Position numbers and translations under genes: made by a program | In this document: piece after piece, positions 10,801-17,857 of the stretch | How positions within the stretch are numbered: the stretch's first letter is position 1 | Layout of the letters: each line of letters begins with the position of its first letter | From: Nemertoderma westbladi | Lineage: Eukaryota; Xenacoelomorpha; Nemertodermatida; Nemertodermatidae | Direction: 5' to 3' | Assembly (NCBI GenBank): GCA_032718475.1 | Contig: JAUCBJ010002514.1 | Location: 1-24,391 of the forward strand | Length of the DNA stretch: 24,391 nucleotides | Notes under the pieces: generated by a model | Databases searched by the model: none | Told to the model about the DNA's origin: nothing | Seen by the model: the letters and a program-made list of their open reading frames with translations, nothing else

Positions 10801-10818
10801 GTCTTGTTTGTCACTCAT
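4822..10818 (-). CDS. BEL/Pao retrotransposon Gag-Pol polyprotein, truncated in RNase H (element 2)
   Basis: One uninterrupted 1998-codon frame. Order seen: Ser/Thr-rich head; alpha-helical Gag with a long Gln/Glu/Ala coiled coil (about residues 255-450); three 28-residue repeats (about 580-662); a DUF1759-like Gag block (about 825-990, PPKFSGSSKHWHTF); zinc-binding region with the CCHC knuckle CWRCTRHGHVRKDC (about 1115); a DUF1758-type aspartic protease with AILDSASSHSYV (about 1245); reverse transcriptase with CDVEAMFHQV and YVDD (about 1771; 5497-5508); the Pao/peptidase A17 region (SKLSRLFDPLGF); and the start of RNase H (HCFSDASDNGFG, about 1950). After SKAK (about 4870) the sequence is no longer family-like and ends 15 codons later in foreign sequence. 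The rest of RNase H, the integrase and the 3' LTR are missing here. Such elements reverse-transcribe in cytoplasmic particles and integrate through LTRs; this copy cannot do so as seen. The intact frame suggests recent activity. Confidence 0.95.
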   Translation of the reverse strand: MSDKQDYTKNTPTDYDSCDADKSAAEEQQGKTREPTEPTPCASPVHPTGVPDAVVRGDGRTEDFLTVPQPRYRETDMVSSVGSQESVVRSVGGYMAHITRSIGEGQRILDELTAPMSRFEFYTLQVRVQSRVHNSVDNLISLQDLARQRQDIDTQLRILEKLMIAREKLIQFKSTIRQIQQEQADQLLGESVSDELLQPEEEQELYRLDGQLKHLTDHLRMCGEDVGDLETVPEYTRETSPVRIESAPGILDQSLVSIRSEIGEISIVTSEISRQQQQHYRQQREVEEQAQLLTAQAAVEEEKLRVARISHLQEQAELEAAEMERLELDIAQQAATAELAQRTAAAELERQTAAAAAELERQRIVSEARAEMKKRQIKAQSAIRQAEFEAQQQQTEQREKEVKLQLGKKARELANAKEDLDLQARDRSMRSRDGHDLDQLEVRHRQIQERMKEGSVGAPGRERQLVKDLCQRFPRVTPMFAPITTKEPVSIAGSSNISPVHGATEHRFVIPDKFTPPRATSSPIPKVKVSNPPITDRSSLLVGPALLTTKQVSPPSTQKPVTHYAYPMTFRPTRPLDSNAVVRPPVQFTSQSTTSRKTCEPTEQRRPVDTRLFNQFTSQSTTSRKTCEPTEQRRPVDTRPFNQFTLQSTTSRKTCEPTEQRRSVDDVPKRNVRIRTTQRTRARRPPYPDDSSTSSESDYPKREVFRTGAADEYKRERSDNSFVDNPPQNTPTQKALQPTDAISTQQFADILRPVVNKLAQIEERLEEAQTDSSRNSEFEHNRNPKFSQRQIPSTNTSYQRKAPRRENINQCANQGRETLNVAEEIAKFAARQGLPVQQPPKFSGSSKHWHTFVDYIESQIAVCAFTSREKFNYLLQTLSGEPKRLAETFVGVPDAFELAYDRLTLIYGGTVSMARSVIEELCKGGAITKPVDLLKLADEIKNAITTLRSIGQLDYGNTPTVLLKIIGRLHHRLRREWRKIEYQREERGGFLKLEDVYLLISREAVVETRSNYTDQHIVVEGITLPSSNRQKPQTTSTKMATYATPTETRQFLDSRVSAPIGVKQTRQQLNTDFSGCQYCEHLGKRYIGHKLRGCRQFRELNSEEQRLQIRPLDSCWRCTRHGHVRKDCPNTDTCPSCGRNHDGLLHTDSHTPTKRFAREHPEAAAKCNTAYKNRESKTTPTFVTHIKDCFSEQSGSSDKESEDDDVYSDGDEQPSIALLTTDQLKGFSVIPIKITGTKGSKRIYAILDSASSHSYVDEKIADVVTDLRQGKRVSYTVSSMHGQRAIPVTRVKLNLDTLLPKSQHSEKERSLLPFKDLTFAATKDFSNLLGPVPEQSLEDRKYFRHLGVPECPVNYRSVAMLIGTDQFNLHQVWETRPSAVVAGNAYACRTPIGWYTRAPVRTLDISDEEDVQSTCSLLTTNSIHSFSHDRDYTTLHSTKHDTTRVTSMISHKEQLIHQVSLELGEKTSQPEIPSTTDDNAGRLASLPTPITSTMPVDIDDDALKNHQVEQAALDKELTKKTIRWLEQDTAEPGSYEPCMSEQEKQSLKIMEDTIRQTKDGHYEVGMLWRSQSPKLINNYPLSLRRLHSIRQRLLKDEKAHLQYNTQMETYLTKGYAIRMTNPERVTDQTYYLPHHFVRHPDKPDKVRVVNDCAALFEGMSLNSELMDGPNMNNYLMGVIMRFRQRQVAFTCDVEAMFHQVRALERDRDSLRFLWYPEGDLSLPPATYQMQVRVFGARDSPNCMMYALKQAARDQKHLYDPEIIKIVERDFYVDDGLQSCDTVERATTVAHQLRDCLAGGGFNLTKFASNSAELVDSFGTTEHGGGDIDLEFEPLPTTKVLGLFWDPNTDNFRVKVRLDSQENTLTKRSCLSKLSRLFDPLGFISPIILQARIYMRSIWKDGLTWDEPISSDQVDLWKTWEAELSSLEDYSIPRVYFPLQTTFPDNLELHCFSDASDNGFGVAAYLRRQVDSEEFDVSLITSKAKTIDELFHYKIAFVV
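8833..9084 (-). repeat. Three in-frame 84-bp repeats in Gag
   Basis: The phrase TCTCCGTTGTTCGGTAGGCT recurs at exact 84-bp spacing (8833, 8917 and 9001), giving three 28-residue repeats with the core TSRKTCEPTEQRR between the Gag coiled coil and the DUF1759-like block. The copies differ at only a few bases, so the expansion is recent. The period is a multiple of three and keeps the frame. Confidence 0.9.
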
Positions 10819-13029
10819 TTCGGTAGTTGTAAGTCAAGTAAAGTGAGTGTCAAAGTATCGAGTTTACCGTATTTATATCTAAACGGTACTAATTACAGTC
10901 ATATAAAATTAGCCTAGCGGCCAATTTTATAACAAATAAATCGGATAACGATATGCGTTATCAAAAGGTAAATTAAATACAATAATACGGACTAATTCAG
11001 CAATGAACAAAGAAATCATACGGAATGCATAAATACTTGAGACAGTGGAACCCACAATAATTTTAACTAATACGGTAATGCCTAACTTATTTATGCAACT
11101 TTTCGAACTCACCCACTCCAATAATTCTCCATAAAAACAGATTCCCAGATACAAACCGGACGTGAACCTTTCCGTTTTCAGCGTTGCGGACGAAGCGCGA
11201 TTTTCCCAACCAAAGTTGTTGGGTTATCTATCTCCCAAACTTGCTAAACACGGTCTTGCTCCCGTTACAGCCTAGAAATGAGTTCTGAATCCTGAAAAAA
11301 CAAAAGAGTTAGGTTTTACTTTTACGAAAATTTTGTACCGGTACAATATGGTATTTAAACCCTTTTAAACACCGGTATTCAATTCCAAATATTTTACACG
11401 CGGTTCAAATCAAATTTTATTTCAAAAAATTAGCACTTAGCTAATCAAATATAAATTTTACCTCAAAATACAAAATTGTCAAATAACTTTAGTCCTACCG
11501 AACCATAGTTCAATAAAACATATTCCTACTATATGGAAGAGACGGAAACAATACCTGCAATATCTTACTGTAAAGTTTGTGAGTCAAATCATAAATCCGA
11601 CCTTCTCACCAAAACAGTAAACTCTAAGTAAGCGAATATATTGCAGTATCGATCTCTTATAACCGGTGAGGCAGAAAACAGTCTACGAGCAGACAAACTT
11701 CGATAAAACAAAATCCCGCGCAGCGAATCCTAAAATCAGGCTGACTCACTGACGGACTAAGGGGCTCGTATACTTTGCCGCGGTGTGATTTATATGATTG
11801 GGTGAAAGGGACGCTAGCTAGGTGCAGAGATTTGGAGATGTCTAACTATGGGGCAAAGTGCAGTACGGACAAAAGTTAATTTTATATATTTTGAGGTGTA
11901 AATAATTTCTAACGCGCGTGTGTTAATTCTGAACGGTCAAAAGCAGTTTTGCTCCTTCACATATATAATTACTGGGTACGGTGTGCATTTTACAAATATT
12001 CTAATTTTGTAACTTGCAGGTCCAATACTCACGAATAATAAGGCTCCTTCCCCTCTTGCGTATTTCCAGGACTCAAATTCAGGCATAAAGTTAATGCTAC
12101 GCCCAGAATTCGGCAATTTTAGGTACCAGGTCCCTAATACTAAGAAGAGATGTGTTAGTTTACTACTGTAGGCGTACAGTTACTGATAGCTATCCTGGCT
12201 CTTATCTAGAATTTTAGTCACCCAGGTAGTCCGGGTAAATTCCTAGGACGTTGGCGGGGACACGGTAGATGTTAGTATATCCCTAATAGCCTCAATTTAT
12301 TTGCGCCTAGTCGTAAACTGCCCTACCACCTGAACGGTACAATCCTAATTCAGGTGAAACACAGCAGCCCTCCTAGCCTACAAGTTCTGATGCAATGGAC
12401 ACCGTGGTACTACAAATAGTCGTACACGCACCTGCACTTAGCAAGAGTTAGGCGTACAGTTTGCTGCACCCTACCAATTTGTATGCTTCGTACCGGTGTG
12501 CCTACGTCCTATCTGCGTACTAGTATCTCTGCTTGCTCTCTCTTCTCCCTCCCCCCGTAGGAATATGAAGGTCTACTGCGGTTTTTTCCTGAATTAAAAC
12601 AGTACAGTCCCTAAGATGTAATTTTAGGCTTACAGCGTGTCACTACTTCTACCCTTTGATCTTTGGTCTTACGCTTAGGTAGCAAGGCGTCGAACGCTGT
12701 CTAACCTTTCAGGCGATGGGCGAATAACTCAAGATGGTATTGCGGGTTGTCTCTTGTCTACATTCCCCTGATGTTCCCGTTCATTGCTGCAGCCCGATCT
12801 CTAGCCGTCCATCCTGTCCCTTAGCTGGGTTCACCGTGGTGAAGCATAGTAAAACAGATAGAAAAGGGCAGATGTGACTAGTATTTCTAACTTTTATTAC
12901 AAATCAAATAATAACTATTATACAACAAACAATGTAATAATCTAATAAGACAGAAAGTTAAGATAGATCAGCAAGTTAAGATTGTTATACAGATTGAGAT
13001 TGAAGTATAACTAATGAACAAATCGCACC

Positions 13030-13077
13030 TTTATATAGCAAATTTGTGCTGAAATCAATCGAGAAAATTCTCGATTG
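13030..13077 (-). promoter_or_regulatory. TATA box and upstream palindrome of BEL/Pao element 2
   Basis: The minus strand reads TATATAAA at 13030-13037. About 20 bp upstream lies a near-perfect palindrome (13056-13077) with 10-bp arms CAATCGAGAA/TTCTCGATTG around AA. Three CCAAT-type sites follow upstream (ATTGG words between about 13110 and 13175). The layout matches the U3 region of element 1. Confidence 0.5.
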
Positions 13078-13249
13078 TTCTATAGGTTCTAACAGGTTTT
13101 TAAAGATAGCTATTGGTCCAGCTAATATATAACTTGCACGACATTGGTTACAATCTAATAGCTACAGTTTCATTGGTACAGACAAATGCAATTAATTTGT
13201 AGCGGTCAATTTAAATGAGTTGAAATTCTGCACAAAAAATAATTCGCAC

Positions 13250-13320
13250 TTACTAGGATTCGAACTCAATACCTACTACACATATAATTTCCAACGCTCT
13301 ACCGACTGAGCTACTGAACC
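13250..13320 (-). other. tRNA-like sequence in putative U3 of BEL/Pao element 2
   Basis: The minus strand has an A box TAGCTCAGTCGGTAGAGCG (A-box core 13302-13313) with a perfect GCTC/GAGC D stem, and a B box GAGTTCGAATCCT (13255-13267). The anticodon stem does not close and acceptor arms do not pair, so this is a tRNA relic or tRNA-like promoter rather than a tRNA gene. It aligns with 4650-4722 through GCGTTGG, AGGT, GAGTTCGAATCC and the AT-rich stretch after it. Confidence 0.55.
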
Positions 13321-13580
13321 ACTTGACCAATAGGCGTATAAATGATATAACAAATACAAATGAGGACTCAAAGTAATCTTTTACAAAGTTAATTCGAATA
13401 AAAATAAAATTTTGAAAATCCACGGCATTTAGGGAATATAATTCTATACTAAGCAACAAGTGGTGGGGCGAGCCGCGAAGTGAGTATAAGGTTATAGTAT
13501 ATATAATATTATTTTAATTTGATTATTCTATCTATGGGGCGAGCCATGAAGTGAGTGATAGCATCGAAGTAAGGTTATTG

Positions 13581-13588
13581 TATTTATA
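13581..13588 (-). promoter_or_regulatory. TATAAATA box 1
   Basis: Minus-strand TATAAATACAATAACC, 34 nt upstream of an ATG at 13547-13545 that opens only a 12-codon frame starting MARP. It duplicates the box at 13859-13866. Confidence 0.4.
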
Positions 13589-13658
13589 ATAATATTATTT
13601 TAATTTGATCATTTACTTAAATCCGTCACCGCTTTATTTAAAAATTTCTCCCAACACC

Positions 13659-13784
13659 TCACCCGCTTATCCCGCTATCACCATCCACCCAATCTTCTTC
13701 CTCATCCTCAGCATCATTACCACCTCCACCATCACCCAACATCCCCATCATTCCTTCCAACATTGAAAAAATGGGGCGAGCCAT
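13659..13784 (-). CDS. Possible 41-residue acidic, glycine-rich small protein
   Basis: The minus-strand ATG at 13784-13782 lies inside the repeated GGGGCGAGCCAT unit and opens a 41-codon frame ending at TGA (13661-13659). The product has a short head (MARPIFSMLEGMMGMLGD), a GGGG stretch, then an acidic tail with EDEEEDW. A TATAAATA box lies about 75 nt upstream (13859-13866). It is on the same strand and in line with the two larger ORFs at 14051-15503. I recognise no family. The size makes chance plausible; the biased composition and upstream box are the only support. Confidence 0.3.
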   Translation of the reverse strand: MARPIFSMLEGMMGMLGDGGGGNDAEDEEEDWVDGDSGISG

Positions 13785-13858
13785 GAAGCGAGTGAAGCCT
13801 TAGCATATGGGTGCCATTAATGAGTTGTGGGGCGAGCTACGACGAAGTAAGGTTATTG

Positions 13859-13866
13859 TATTTATA
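13859..13866 (-). promoter_or_regulatory. TATAAATA box 2
   Basis: Minus-strand TATAAATACAATAACCTTAC, about 75 nt upstream of the ATG of the 41-codon ORF. The same string occurs at 13581-13588, and TATAAATA also at 14015-14022 and 15540-15547. Confidence 0.45.
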
Positions 13867-14014
13867 ATATTATCATTATACCAACAAATATTTCAACCGA
13901 TAATTCATTATACCAACAAATAATTTAACAAATTTATAATTTTCTACCTCAAAATAATAATAATTATTTAACCATGTCTGACTCGTTACAGCGACACCAC
14001 CTACAAACGCGACC

Positions 14015-14022
14015 TATTTATA
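14015..14022 (-). promoter_or_regulatory. TATAAATA box 3
   Basis: Minus-strand TATAAATAG just beyond the 3' end of the 14051-14671 ORF. The next ATG (about 13975) opens only three codons. It could serve a transcript reaching the small ORF, or be chance in AT-rich DNA. Confidence 0.25.
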
Positions 14023-14050
14023 ATAATAAAGTTTCTACCGCTCGAAATAT

Positions 14051-14671
14051 TCACACTGAATGTTTAATCTTCTTTATTTGAGGTATGTCTTCATCATCCA
14101 CGATGTCCTCTTCAAAGTCGCTGATATCTTCATACTCATAGCTAGGTGTTTTATTCACGACGAGATCAATTTTTCGCTTAAGCGCTTGTTCTTTCATGGC
14201 TTGAGGTGTTTTCATCTGAGCGCTCGCATCCCAAACGAGGGTATCAATATCCTTATAATCATTATTTTTTTCAGCGCCGCCTCCTAGTTCACTTTCCGCA
14301 ATCGTTGGCAACCAGATTTTTTTCTCACCTATTTTCTTAGCGGTGACGTTTACTGCCTCGGACGTCTGCAGCTGTCTAGCGTTGTTCAGCATTTCCACTT
14401 TCATGAGTTCCTCGCCCACTAATTCATCAATCGCAGCCTCAACAACTAACTTTTTAATCGGTAGAAAGTCACACCCAGTCGGAATATTGTGGCCCGCGTA
14501 CTTCTGTAATTCCTTAATTATCTTGACATTTGCGTTGTTTCGAGGGATGAAAATAACCTTGGTGTCGAAGTTGTGGGACAAATATATCCCGTTTTCATTA
14601 ACGATCGATGTGTACCTTATACTAACCTCGTCGATTTCATTCATAATTAGTTCATTATTTAATTTAATCAA
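14051..14671 (-). CDS. Unrecognised 206-residue protein of the virus-like element
   Basis: Intact minus-strand frame, 206 codons from ATG at 14671; a second in-frame ATG lies nine codons later. I recognise no family. The first half is mixed alpha/beta-like (DTKVIFIPRNNANVKIIKEL, then KKLVVEAAIDELVGEELMKVEML). The middle has a polar linker with GGG. The last 30 residues are strongly acidic (DISDFEEDIVDDED) and end in a short basic KKIKH stretch. No signal peptide, membrane segment or zinc site is visible. It lies 100 bp downstream of the PC4-like ORF on the same strand, so the two may share a transcript. An intact frame beside a broken polymerase suggests either recent arrival or retained function. 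Confidence 0.6.
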   Translation of the reverse strand: MIKLNNELIMNEIDEVSIRYTSIVNENGIYLSHNFDTKVIFIPRNNANVKIIKELQKYAGHNIPTGCDFLPIKKLVVEAAIDELVGEELMKVEMLNNARQLQTSEAVNVTAKKIGEKKIWLPTIAESELGGGAEKNNDYKDIDTLVWDASAQMKTPQAMKEQALKRKIDLVVNKTPSYEYEDISDFEEDIVDDEDIPQIKKIKHSV

Positions 14672-14771
14672 AAAGTCAAATACAATTTTTAATTTTAATT
14701 TCCACCACCACCAAAATTAAGTTTAGTAAGATTTTTACATCCCTCCACCAAACACAAGTCTAAAACTAAAA

Positions 14772-15503
14772 CTAAAACTCCTTAACATTCTTATCTATGT
14801 TAAAGTCGAGCAAACAGAATTCATCCGCTCTGAGATTCAACCCATCGTAATATAGAACACCCTTCAGCTGTCTACCTATATCATCCGCTTCCCAAACGCC
14901 GACAAATCGTTGCCCTTCAAAGTCGTAGATATATCCAATGTACCCACAATCTTCGAACTCCATAAAATTCTCATCGTGAATTTCCTTCTTTTTTGGTTCA
15001 ATACGGGAAAGAACGGCTTTGGCGTATATGTTTTGTAAGACATCTAGAATTCTTCGCGAGATAAAGATTGATGCGCCATTTTTCCCAATGCGTAAGTACG
15101 CATGATTTATGGGTGTTATAAATAAATTACCTCTGGTGTATTCCTTATAATATTCAATAGCTATTTTCTTATAATTGAGGAAGTCAAATAGGAATCTTAT
15201 GTTCTGGTAAGTAAGACTTACCGATTCTTGCAAGACGTTGCAGCCTTTGTTGGCATCACCCCAACGATTGAATCGAACGTATTTCCCATTAAATGCTTTT
15301 ATTTCTATTCCTTCCTCCAAACACTCGAGACTCCACGAACTCTTACCCGTAGCCACTGTTACGTATGGGGTGGGTACACTGCTAGTAGAGCTACTGCTTA
15401 ATGGCGTCATTTTTGGTTGTGGCGGTTTCACAGATTCCATCGACAAATTTTGTGAAATATTAAGTGTAAAAATAATCAATAATATTGCGCTAAAACAATG
15501 CAC
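14772..15503 (-). CDS. PC4-like (p15 coactivator, ssDNA-binding) protein of the virus-like element
   Basis: Intact 243-codon frame. Residues about 64-113 match the PC4/p15 fold pattern: two strands around IEIKAFNGKYVRFNRW (PC4 has ..V.VR.F.GK....I..YW), a loop, then SVSLTYQNIRFLFDFL (PC4 has GISL...QW..L...I). A second, weaker PC4-like half may follow (HAYLRIGKNGASIFISRRIL, about 131-150). Cellular PC4 binds single-stranded DNA and stimulates RNA polymerase II initiation. The first 21 residues are hydrophobic (MHCFSAILLIIFTLNISQNL) and would be a signal peptide, odd for a nuclear protein, so I favour the internal ATG at 15440-15438 (MESVKPPQ). A TATAAATA box at 15540-15547 precedes both starts. 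The carboxyl half is unrecognised. The match is by eye and untested. Confidence 0.6.
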   Translation of the reverse strand: MHCFSAILLIIFTLNISQNLSMESVKPPQPKMTPLSSSSTSSVPTPYVTVATGKSSWSLECLEEGIEIKAFNGKYVRFNRWGDANKGCNVLQESVSLTYQNIRFLFDFLNYKKIAIEYYKEYTRGNLFITPINHAYLRIGKNGASIFISRRILDVLQNIYAKAVLSRIEPKKKEIHDENFMEFEDCGYIGYIYDFEGQRFVGVWEADDIGRQLKGVLYYDGLNLRADEFCLLDFNIDKNVKEF

Positions 15504-16399
15504 AAAAATATGAAATAATGAATAAAGTATTTTACGACGTATTTATAATATAATGATGGGCTATCGGGATAACGGGTATATTTTAACCACTCAACCGGAT
15601 TAATTGCTATTGTCCTGAGAAAATTTTTTTTTTTGAAAAACTTCCTAAATTTCAATGGAAATATTTATTTACGCTTAAATTGGTTGACGTAAGTGGTAAC
15701 AGCTTTGCGGTGGCGATTAATGCGACCGATATAAATTTCTATAGACATACCCCCGAATTTCTACAGAATATTACTCACGGTTAAATTGATTGACGTCACC
15801 TGTATTTGGCACGTTCCATGATAACGTCAACCAAGGGCTCATTTCTAAAAATTAGGTATGGTTGGCTTTTGTGAACTTTTACTAGATCAAAATTTATCGC
15901 AGAATACGAATCTGAAACTATAAATCTCAAATATATAAATTTTAGTATCGTACGTAAATTGCTCTGGTAGCTGGTGCGTTAAAATTTCAACTTTTTTTTT
16001 CAAAATTATAGACATTTTGTTTTTTGAAAATTTGATACAATGCAATACAGTTTTGCTATTTTCAGCCTTTTCAGATGGAATATATACATTTTGGGAATGC
16101 AATGCCACGTTGTTCATGATCTAAAACGAGTTGACTGACTAATACTTTTGATTTTTGCATGAGGCAATTTGAATGTCACGTACTTTACCAAAAATATGTA
16201 TTATTTTATTTTATAAAGTAAAATTTAGCTCCAAGGTAACTAAAAGTGGAATCTACAATATTAAAGTATATTTACATGTTTTGCGTTGAACATTTCTCGA
16301 AAATTCTGTGCTTTTGACACATTTACAATGGTAAAGTACGTGACATAAAAATATTTTTTCGTAAAGTACGTGACATAAAAATATTTTTTCGAAAAGTAG
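15504..16399. other. Divergent intergenic region with CRE-like sites
   Basis: This separates the minus-strand genes from the plus-strand polymerase and probably holds both promoters. It contains TATAAATA (15540-15547, minus), two phased blocks TTAAATTGGTTGACGTAA and TTAAATTGATTGACGTCA (about 15675 and 15782), the second with a perfect TGACGTCA, and a reversed AACGTCAACC near 15823. Nothing recognisable lies in about 15840-16170. From 16171 it is overrun by a repeat described separately. Confidence 0.4.
15540..15547 (-). promoter_or_regulatory. TATAAATA box upstream of the PC4-like gene
   Basis: Minus-strand TATAAATACGTCG, 36 nt upstream of the first ATG (15503) and 99 nt upstream of the preferred ATG (15440). 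It is the same octamer as at 13581, 13859 and 14015. Confidence 0.5.
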
Positions 16400-16408
16400 G
16401 TGACAGTT
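16175..16408. repeat. Inverted and tandem repeat at the 5' edge of the polymerase gene
   Basis: GTCACGTACTTTACCA (16175-16190) is the exact reverse complement of 16329-16344. The right arm is then tandemly repeated: GTAAAGTACGTGACATAAAA at 16331 and 16361, 30 bp apart, each followed by ATATTTTTTCG, with a degenerate third copy AAAGTAGGTGACAG at 16394. It resembles a small MITE or foldback repeat with a duplicated end. The polymerase frame opens only at the last copy. Confidence 0.6.
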
Positions 16409-17857
16409 GTATGGACTATAACTGACCACTTAAGCAGTGCCAGCGCATCACACACTGTGAATCCTGCCCATCAGGCCACCTGGACTACTTCTGAAAGAAT
16501 AGCAATATTTCACAGTAATAGATGTTGTGGGTTGTCTCACCCGAATTACACCTACCACAGTTACGCGCTATCCTGCCCGACATGCTCTGATGATTTTGAA
16601 AACTTTGATTCATATATCGAACATAGTTGCCATCAAAACCATTACAATTCCCGCAAACGCAAACATAACCAAAAACAATCAGAACCGACATTTCAACCGG
16701 ATCTCAACGTTGGTTCGCCTGTAAGCATTACAAACAGCTCAGATACACCCAACAAAGGTTTTCATCTCTCAAAAACATGTCACGAATCACGCGTTCAGGA
16801 ATATACCCATAATGTGCCATCTAATGAGATGTATCCAGATGTACCGAATTATTTAAATTATATGGGGATATATGCTTCGCGCGCTTTTAACACGACTGCG
16901 TCGGCTTTTATTGATATGTTTTATAAAGTGTGGGTGATTGCTTCGGTGATAATGGAACGTGATGATGCTAATAATACTTTACAAGATGAACTCCATTCTA
17001 CTTCGATCGGTACAGATAATTATATTGAAAATAGCGTGGATTTTGACGAATGGTACTACACAGTCATTTCCCATATCGGTGAAAAAATATCGCAATTTAT
17101 TAGGTGGGGTAGCGGTTGGAAACTTGTAACTGTATCGTGCATCAAACTTACTATTGCGTCATACTTGCGATCGGTATATCGTTTTGGACATAGTGGTGAT
17201 GCCAACCAATCAATCCCAACAAAATTAAAAAATAAACATTGTATAATAAATGTGCCGTGTAATGAAGGTGAATGTTTTAAGTGGGCGGTCCTGACAGCAA
17301 AATTTTCAAAACATATATCGGATGATCACACACTGCGCCATGTTTCACGCCAAAGTTCTTATAATCAGTATTTAGGGTTTTTTAATTTAAGCGAATTAGA
17401 TTCTACCCTATCATGGAAACTAAATATTCTAAAATTTGAAAAAAAAAATCCAAATTATTTAATAAATTTATTGTATTTCGAAAGAAGTAGCGAGAAAATT
17501 TCCTTTCTACGACAACCGAGCGCTAAAAAAGCTGAAGGTAAAAGATTGCTAAATTTATTGCTTATTGAACGTCAAAATTTAACCTCAACAAATCACATCG
17601 TCGGGGTTTCCAACTTAAATAGATTATTTAATGGTCGCGGGGAAAGCAATAGCAACACTCATTGTCTTCGTTGTGAGCGGTGTATTCGGGGGTTCTACGG
17701 TCCAAATGCGCTAGAACGCCATAGATTGGGGTGTTGGCAAGGTGGACGTCCAATAGAGGAGATGCCATCTAAACTGAATTTACGCTTTACTAATTACTAT
17801 AAGTACACCTTTTATAGTATATACGGATTTCGAAGTGGTACTAGCCCCAACAAATAA
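16400..17857 (+). pseudogene. Protein-primed family-B DNA polymerase (DNA_pol_B_2), amino-terminal fragment
   Basis: A 486-codon frame beginning at GTG, just after a stop and inside a repeat; the first in-frame ATG comes only after about 140 codons, so the true 5' end appears lost. Visible blocks fit the amino-terminal region of Maverick/Polinton/adintovirus-like polymerases: a C2H2-like finger (CPTC..H....H, about residues 59-80), FIRWGSGWKL (about 229), KHCIINVPCNEGECFKWAVL (about 283-302), the block ending NILKFEKKNPNYLINLLYFE, LLNLLLIE, and a second zinc-finger-like CLRCERCIRGFYGPNALERH. These enzymes replicate linear DNA from a terminal protein. At about 17801-17808 the reading frame shifts by one base: the family-like sequence before the exonuclease motif continues in another frame, and this ORF ends 17 codons later in nonsense. 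Confidence 0.85.

Larger units (their letters stand above)
10819..13455 (-). mobile_element. Leader and putative 5' LTR of BEL/Pao element 2
   Basis: No gene is present. Blocks collinear with 1158-4862 include a stem-loop with arms GATAACG/CGTTATC (10944-10962), a GTGGAACCCACAA block (about 11045), a CAAACCGGACGTGAACC block (about 11155), CCCGCGCAGCGAATCCTAA (about 11716) and TTGCCGCGGTGTGATTTATA (about 11775). A minus-strand splice-donor-like GTGAGT (11108-11113) aligns with a GTAAGT at 2071-2076 in the other copy, which suggests a leader intron. The TATA box is at 13030-13037. The outer end near 13455 is estimated from the distance to the tRNA-like block, about 130 bp in both copies. Confidence 0.6.
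13463..13872 (-). repeat. Dispersed GGGGCGAGCC units carrying TATAAATA and an ATG
   Basis: GGGGCGAGC occurs four times (about 13464, 13535, 13773 and 13837). Two units (13463-13530 and 13534-13610) are homologous over about 70 bp and end in TATTATTTTAATTTGAT. On the minus strand the better copies read TATAAATACAATAACCTTAC, a short spacer, then ATGGCTCGCCCC. Each therefore looks like a TATA box plus the first codons of a tiny ORF. The block begins right beyond the presumed BEL/Pao LTR end and probably belongs to the virus-like element to its right. Confidence 0.55.

Noticed and set aside
11040-11165. Primer-binding site candidates (TGGGTTCCACTGTC, TGGGAATCTG on the minus strand)
   Set aside because: Both are conserved between the two elements, but neither could be matched by eye to a tRNA 3' end, so no LTR inner boundary is claimed.
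14060-14720. Plus-strand ORFs opposite the 206-codon gene
   Set aside because: Lower-quality composition and complete overlap with a better minus-strand frame.
15887-16455. Minus-strand ORFs of 64-76 codons
   Set aside because: The second translates the GTAAAGTACGTGACAT tandem repeat; the first is AT-rich sequence without recognisable features.
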